Below are positions 59,645 to 64,000 of a stretch of 64,000 nucleotides of DNA, piece after piece. The notes under the pieces are model-generated. The model saw only the letters and a program-made list of their open reading frames with translations. It searched no databases and had not been told where the DNA came from. The stretch is taken from contig OX104122.1 in NCBI GenBank assembly GCA_944474755.1, positions 6,659,223-6,723,222 of the forward strand. Reading direction: 5' to 3'. The position numbers and the translations under genes were made by a program. Every line of letters starts with the position of its first letter. The first letter of the stretch is position 1. This DNA is from Limnoperna fortunei (taxonomy: Eukaryota > Mollusca > Bivalvia > Mytilida > Modiolidae).

Positions 59645-62380
59645 GGCGATGGCGTCTTTTGTAGTCCTACCTCTCTGGCACTACCACACAATGTTGTTTT
59701 GAACCGTCAAGGTTACCTGATCTTTAAGGTAGTCACCTTACTATCAGAGAAAATTACTGGTATGAGCAGTTTTGGGGATGTCAGTGGTATTTGGATGGCT
59801 TGGTGCTCTGAGATATATTTAGTAAGCTTGGTTACACTCATTAGGAGTTATGGCAAAAATATAAGCAGTATATAATAGTGAGTAAGCAGGTTATGGGATT
59901 ATGTGCTGTTTTCCCGCCACATTTCTCACGAGTATATACAAGTCCGCCATATTGGTCACAAATTCAGTTTATTTTTTAATATCAATCTATTCCGACAAAT
60001 ATCTGATATATGTTTAAAGTAACAAATTGGGACGATAGTCAATTCAAGATCAAATCTGTGTTTACAATTTAAAGCGGGTGTCAAACGAAACCAGAACTCA
60101 TCGCACAAGTCGCAGCAAAATGTTAAAAATAGGTAAAACACCTAAATACGATGCGCAAAATATATGTATAGTGACCCTAATCAATGAGTTCATCAAATTT
60201 AAAACTTCTGAATTAATTATATGCGTGTGAATATACAAAATGTTAAAAAAATTATTCCTGTGCAAAATGTGCTGCCTCCATCTTCTCACTCGGCGTGTAG
60301 GTTTCAACATACGGGATCATTGTTGGATACCATACGAATGGTGGGACTCTCACCTGTAAGTGGAGCATTTGCACTCACTGGGGAAAAGGCTATCGTTGGC
60401 GGGTTTCCTGTTCTGATGGCGGGCTCTTACTTGGAGAAAAGGTGATAGTTGATTTGATTCAAGGTCTAATGTTGGCGCTCTCACTGGGAGTATACGGGTG
60501 GTATCTCTTAGAGTACTCGTGATCATTGTTTTAATTCCAGGTCTAATAGTGACGCTTTCACCAGGTGTATAGGAAAACACTGGATTTTTTGGTCCGATTG
60601 TAAGGCTTTCGCAGGGATATGGGGCATACCAGGTGTGATTGTAGGGCTCTCACCAGGTTTATAGAACACTAATTTGTTATTGGATCTGAAGATGGCGCTC
60701 TAATCTGGAGATTTATTGCCGGTCTGGTAGTATTACTTTCAATTGGGAGTTTAAATCAGACTCTCTCCTGGAGTATGCATGATCGTGTGCTCATTTGTTT
60801 AAATCACAGTCTGATGATGGCACTCTCTCTGGAGTATGTGTGATCGGTGTGAAAAGGGCGGGGGTCATGCTATACGTCATTTTATTTATTCAAAATGGCG
60901 CTTGGATGAGTAAGTCTATGTGTAATAAGAGCATCTATTGCACGATTCCTAACAACATAGTAAAAACGTCTTAATATATATTTATTACGCTGGGGCATAC
61001 TGAGAGGGTTACACGTAGTCGTCAAACAGAGCTGCCCAGCGCGTCGACAGGTGGCGGATAAGGGAGGCCATTTCGTTAGGGTTTTCAGGGTATAATACGG
61101 AAAGCCTTACCACCTAACGTGTTTGGAGAGTACTGTGCTCGTTGTACGACAAAGACCCCTTTTGTAGATTTTGAAAGAGTTTCTTCATTGTTGCCGCCAC
61201 AAAAGGCTAAATTAACCGCTTCAACCCAATAATGCAAACTTGTTCAGTGGCAGCCTAAATTTTGTTCCTGGTGTCCCACCCTTTTATCCGTTGATTTATT
61301 GTTTCTTCAATAGTTATCAAATGTTAAAACAAACATGCAACCAATCAATTAATCAATTATGTATTCAGCCATTCTCCGATATTGGACCCATTTCCGAAAA
61401 CCCATGTAGCCTGAAATCATAAAATAACTTTTCTTTTCAATTAAAGTGGTGGTCAAACTTTCTAAATACTTAAAAAGGATATTTACAGCTTTTAAACAAC
61501 TGTGTTTTTTATTATTTGTTTATATCAACGTCGAAACTTGCTGAAAACCTCTGAAAACCTATATTGCAAGAAAAATTTGTATTAAATATATGGCCATCAA
61601 ATCTTTATGTACGGGCTACATTAACAGACATGCGTGTTCTCTTTTACGTAGAAGCTTATTTTCAAGATCGGCTTGATCGGGTGATGCTTTCGGACATATA
61701 TTTTGTTGTTTTACGAATTTGTGTTGTCTCCAAAACCTGACTATGTTCCGTAACATTTGTCTAAAACCATCGGAAATGTTTTAAATCAATCATAAAGTTT
61801 ATTTTACATTGTTCATTTACTTACTCAAACATTGATTCGTTAAAACTGATTTTTTTTTTTTGTTTCTGTGAATTATATAGTTAATTTTCACTAAATACAT
61901 TTAACCGATTTAAAATAAAATTTTTAGATAGCTATAAGTTCTATTATTTCACAATTTTTCTTTGTTGTGAGCTCTATGTTTTAATATGCTCTGTAACGTA
62001 TATAAATGTTAAGAGTTTCTACTCTGTGTTATTTAAAGAAAGTTTCCTTTGGCGCCGTTTTTAATCATGCAACAGCAAGTCGTCGTGTGTTATTTCAATA
62101 ACAATGTTTAATTCGTCATTTTAAACGAAAAAGGAAGCTGAAATTAGGCAAACTACAGAATATTATATGTTTTCTATGTTTAGGTGTATTCAATAAATAA
62201 ATTTGACAAATTCGATTCTGTTACGGAACATGTTGCTATATTCTGGAAATATATGATATGGAAGCATATGGCTATATTTCACATTTCATTCAAGACTTTT
62301 CTTTAACTGGGCCCCAACTTATTTAGTTTAAAGGTCTTATTATCATGCATACCAAATACGTAATGATTTACGGAGCACAG

Positions 62381-63710
62381 GACTTTTTCAAAATGGAACA
62401 TATAGGTTGTTATTTAAACGTTCTAAAACATGGAGTGCTTCTAAATAATCAGACATTCAACTCATTTATGATGGAAATGGAACCAAAGAAACAAATACCT
62501 ACCATTATTACTAAATTTTGTATATTTTATTTTATTTTTTATATATTTTTTCAAAAGACAAAATTTGGATACCAAATACCGACGTCGTACGGATCTCCAA
62601 GTGGTGAGAAAGGCAAGGAGAATGCAAAAATTAATTTAAATAATACCAATTAAAACAAAAGTCACTAGTACTAAAATTAAACTTTCAGATTTCATAAATT
62701 TTAAGACTATATTCGATTGGTCATATCTTTCAATTTTTTTAAAATTTAAAATGGGTCGAATACCACAGAATTGCTGATTACGAATAAGACTCTAAATGTG
62801 TGCATCTGAATGGAACGTTAACCCGTTCCCCTATTGTCGATTATTGCGCTGTTTCGGGAACCATTATAGTTATGGTAGACGAATGTAAAGTTAGCCCTTC
62901 CTACTTATTGTCGATTATTGCTAAGGGTCCTCATAAATCAGCGATCATGTTTACAAAACGTGCAATTCCATATGTCAACAAAAGTATTATCAACGCATAA
63001 ATCATGTCATAAATGATTCTGTGTATAATTATTCCAATACGAATGTGTTCTTTTACACAAAATGTTGTCGATTCCTTTAGTCAGCGAGTGATCGCGTGTA
63101 TATTGTAATTAATATTTTTCAAGGTCCGCCTTTTACGTATATAGATGTATGCCATACTAACAATGCTTCCTCCCCTATCAGCCTAGTCCCACAACGCGGA
63201 AGCAGAGAACAAATACCTAGCTTTCCTGAAGTATGCGGAGCAAAACCTGCAATCAAATTAATTCCGCCATGCAGGATATAAACTTACAAATACTAATGAG
63301 CACTGCGTTTGCAGAAGACAACTTAAATTAGAAGATACCACGCAGAATATTATAAGATCAACTATCAACTATCCCATTTCCTGTTTCTACATGGCAATTG
63401 AAAAAAAATGTATTGTATAACTTATTCTTGTCCTGCGTAGTTTGTTTCTTCAGAATGATGTGTATATAATGGGTGCACTCGAATTAATATACTGTATCAC
63501 AAAAATGAAAGCTAACGTGTACAACAAAGCTGGTCATAGTATCGTCACCATGTCATGGAGTTCTGTCAACAGATGTCGCTTGTCCGGCATGAGAGAGAGA
63601 TCACGGGGTCCATTTCGAATCGGGTCAAATCTGAAACACGAATGGAACTTGCTCAATCTATGCTAAAGGCGGGTGCAATGCAACAAAAAATAAGATAATT
63701 TAAATTAAAT
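62381..63710. other. Unassigned AT-rich DNA
   Basis: No gene is recognised. The frame 62,345-62,653 starts inside the duplicated segment and crosses its edge, so it is unlikely to be real. Frames at 62,800-63,000 and 63,442-63,666 show no motifs. Confidence 0.4.
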
Positions 63711-64000
63711 TGAAACGGCCGAGTGTGGCAGGCAATATATCTGACTGTGGACAGGTACAGCTTACTGGCACTATAGAAATATGAATGACCGAGTGTGGCA
63801 GGCAATATTTTTCACTGTGGATAGGTACAGCTTACTAGCACCATAGAAACATGAATGACCGATTTTCGCAGGCAGTATGTCTTACTGTGGATAGGTACAG
63901 CTTACTGTCACTATAGAAATATGTACGACCGTGTGTGGCAGGCATTATGTCTTACTGTGAACAGGTACAGGTTACTGGCACTATACAAATATGAATGACC
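63711..64000 (+). repeat. 70 bp tandem repeat, running off the window
   Basis: Four units of exactly 70 bases start at about 63,717, 63,787, 63,857 and 63,927: GACCGAGTGTGGCAGGCAAT, then CACTGTGGATAGGTACAGCT, then TACTGGCACTATAGAAATAT. The last unit reaches the window edge, so total length is unknown. Confidence 0.95.

Larger units (their letters stand above)
59441..62380. repeat. Tandem segmental duplication, copy 2, right half
   Basis: It repeats 14,061-17,006. Differences seen by eye include GGCTGGC/GGCTAGC, TCTGGGAG/TCTCGGAG, and an AATATATA indel near 60,974. It ends at ACGGAGCACAG, where copy 1 has ACGGAGCTCAG and runs into the next copy. It contains the LINE upstream tandem repeat (60,345-60,850) and AT-rich DNA without genes. 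Confidence 0.93.

Noticed and set aside
62345..62653. 102-codon ORF as a gene
   Set aside because: It starts inside the duplicated segment and crosses its boundary, and the C-terminal half is AT-rich low-complexity sequence.

Overview
The window is eukaryotic, AT-rich, and built almost entirely of repeats and transposons. I found no host gene I could identify. The transposon set (LINEs with a PHD finger and a 2A-like peptide before the endonuclease, LINEs with a GTCD-type ORF1, a chromodomain Ty3/Gypsy element, many minisatellites) is typical of marine invertebrates, most likely a mollusc such as a bivalve. That assignment is inference from element types; no species marker is present.

Layout. 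From 1 to 12.5 kb there is a field of minisatellites (57, 32 and 36 bp units), a tetranucleotide microsatellite, a LINE 3' remnant, a 696 bp inverted-repeat element that splits the 36 bp minisatellite, a long hairpin, and a 1.25 kb foldback-like element at 10.24-11.48 kb. A decayed minus-strand LINE occupies 11.7-14.34 kb. Its 5' half plus upstream DNA (12.52-17.0 kb) has been tandemly duplicated, and the second copy starts at 17.0 kb.

The second copy is interrupted at 18,568 and resumes at 59,441. The 40.87 kb in between (18,569-59,440) behaves as one enormous foldback-like transposon. It has near-identical 100 bp terminal inverted repeats and 8 bp target duplications (ACTTTTTT/ACTTTTTG). 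The uninterrupted paralogous empty site lies in the first duplicate at 14,061-14,069. Directly inside each terminus lies a tandem array of the same 118 bp higher-order repeat in opposite orientation: about 15 copies on the left and about 170 on the right. The 18.4 kb core holds a degraded LINE fragment, an inner inverted-repeat pair, an 8.0 kb Ty3/Gypsy element with LTRs and an intact extra C2H2 zinc-finger ORF, a PHD/EEP/RT LINE with a 2A-like motif sitting in a degenerate tandem repeat, and AT-rich DNA without recognisable genes. No transposase is visible, so movement would have to be supplied in trans.

Beyond 59.44 kb the interrupted duplicate continues to 62.38 kb, followed by unassigned AT-rich DNA. 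A 70 bp tandem repeat runs off the right edge of the window.

The best candidate for something undescribed is the 40.9 kb foldback-like element: very asymmetric arms, kilobase-scale duplications inside the right arm, and evidence that it may have carried the Gypsy element as cargo when it inserted. All identities and counts given are by eye on limited stretches.
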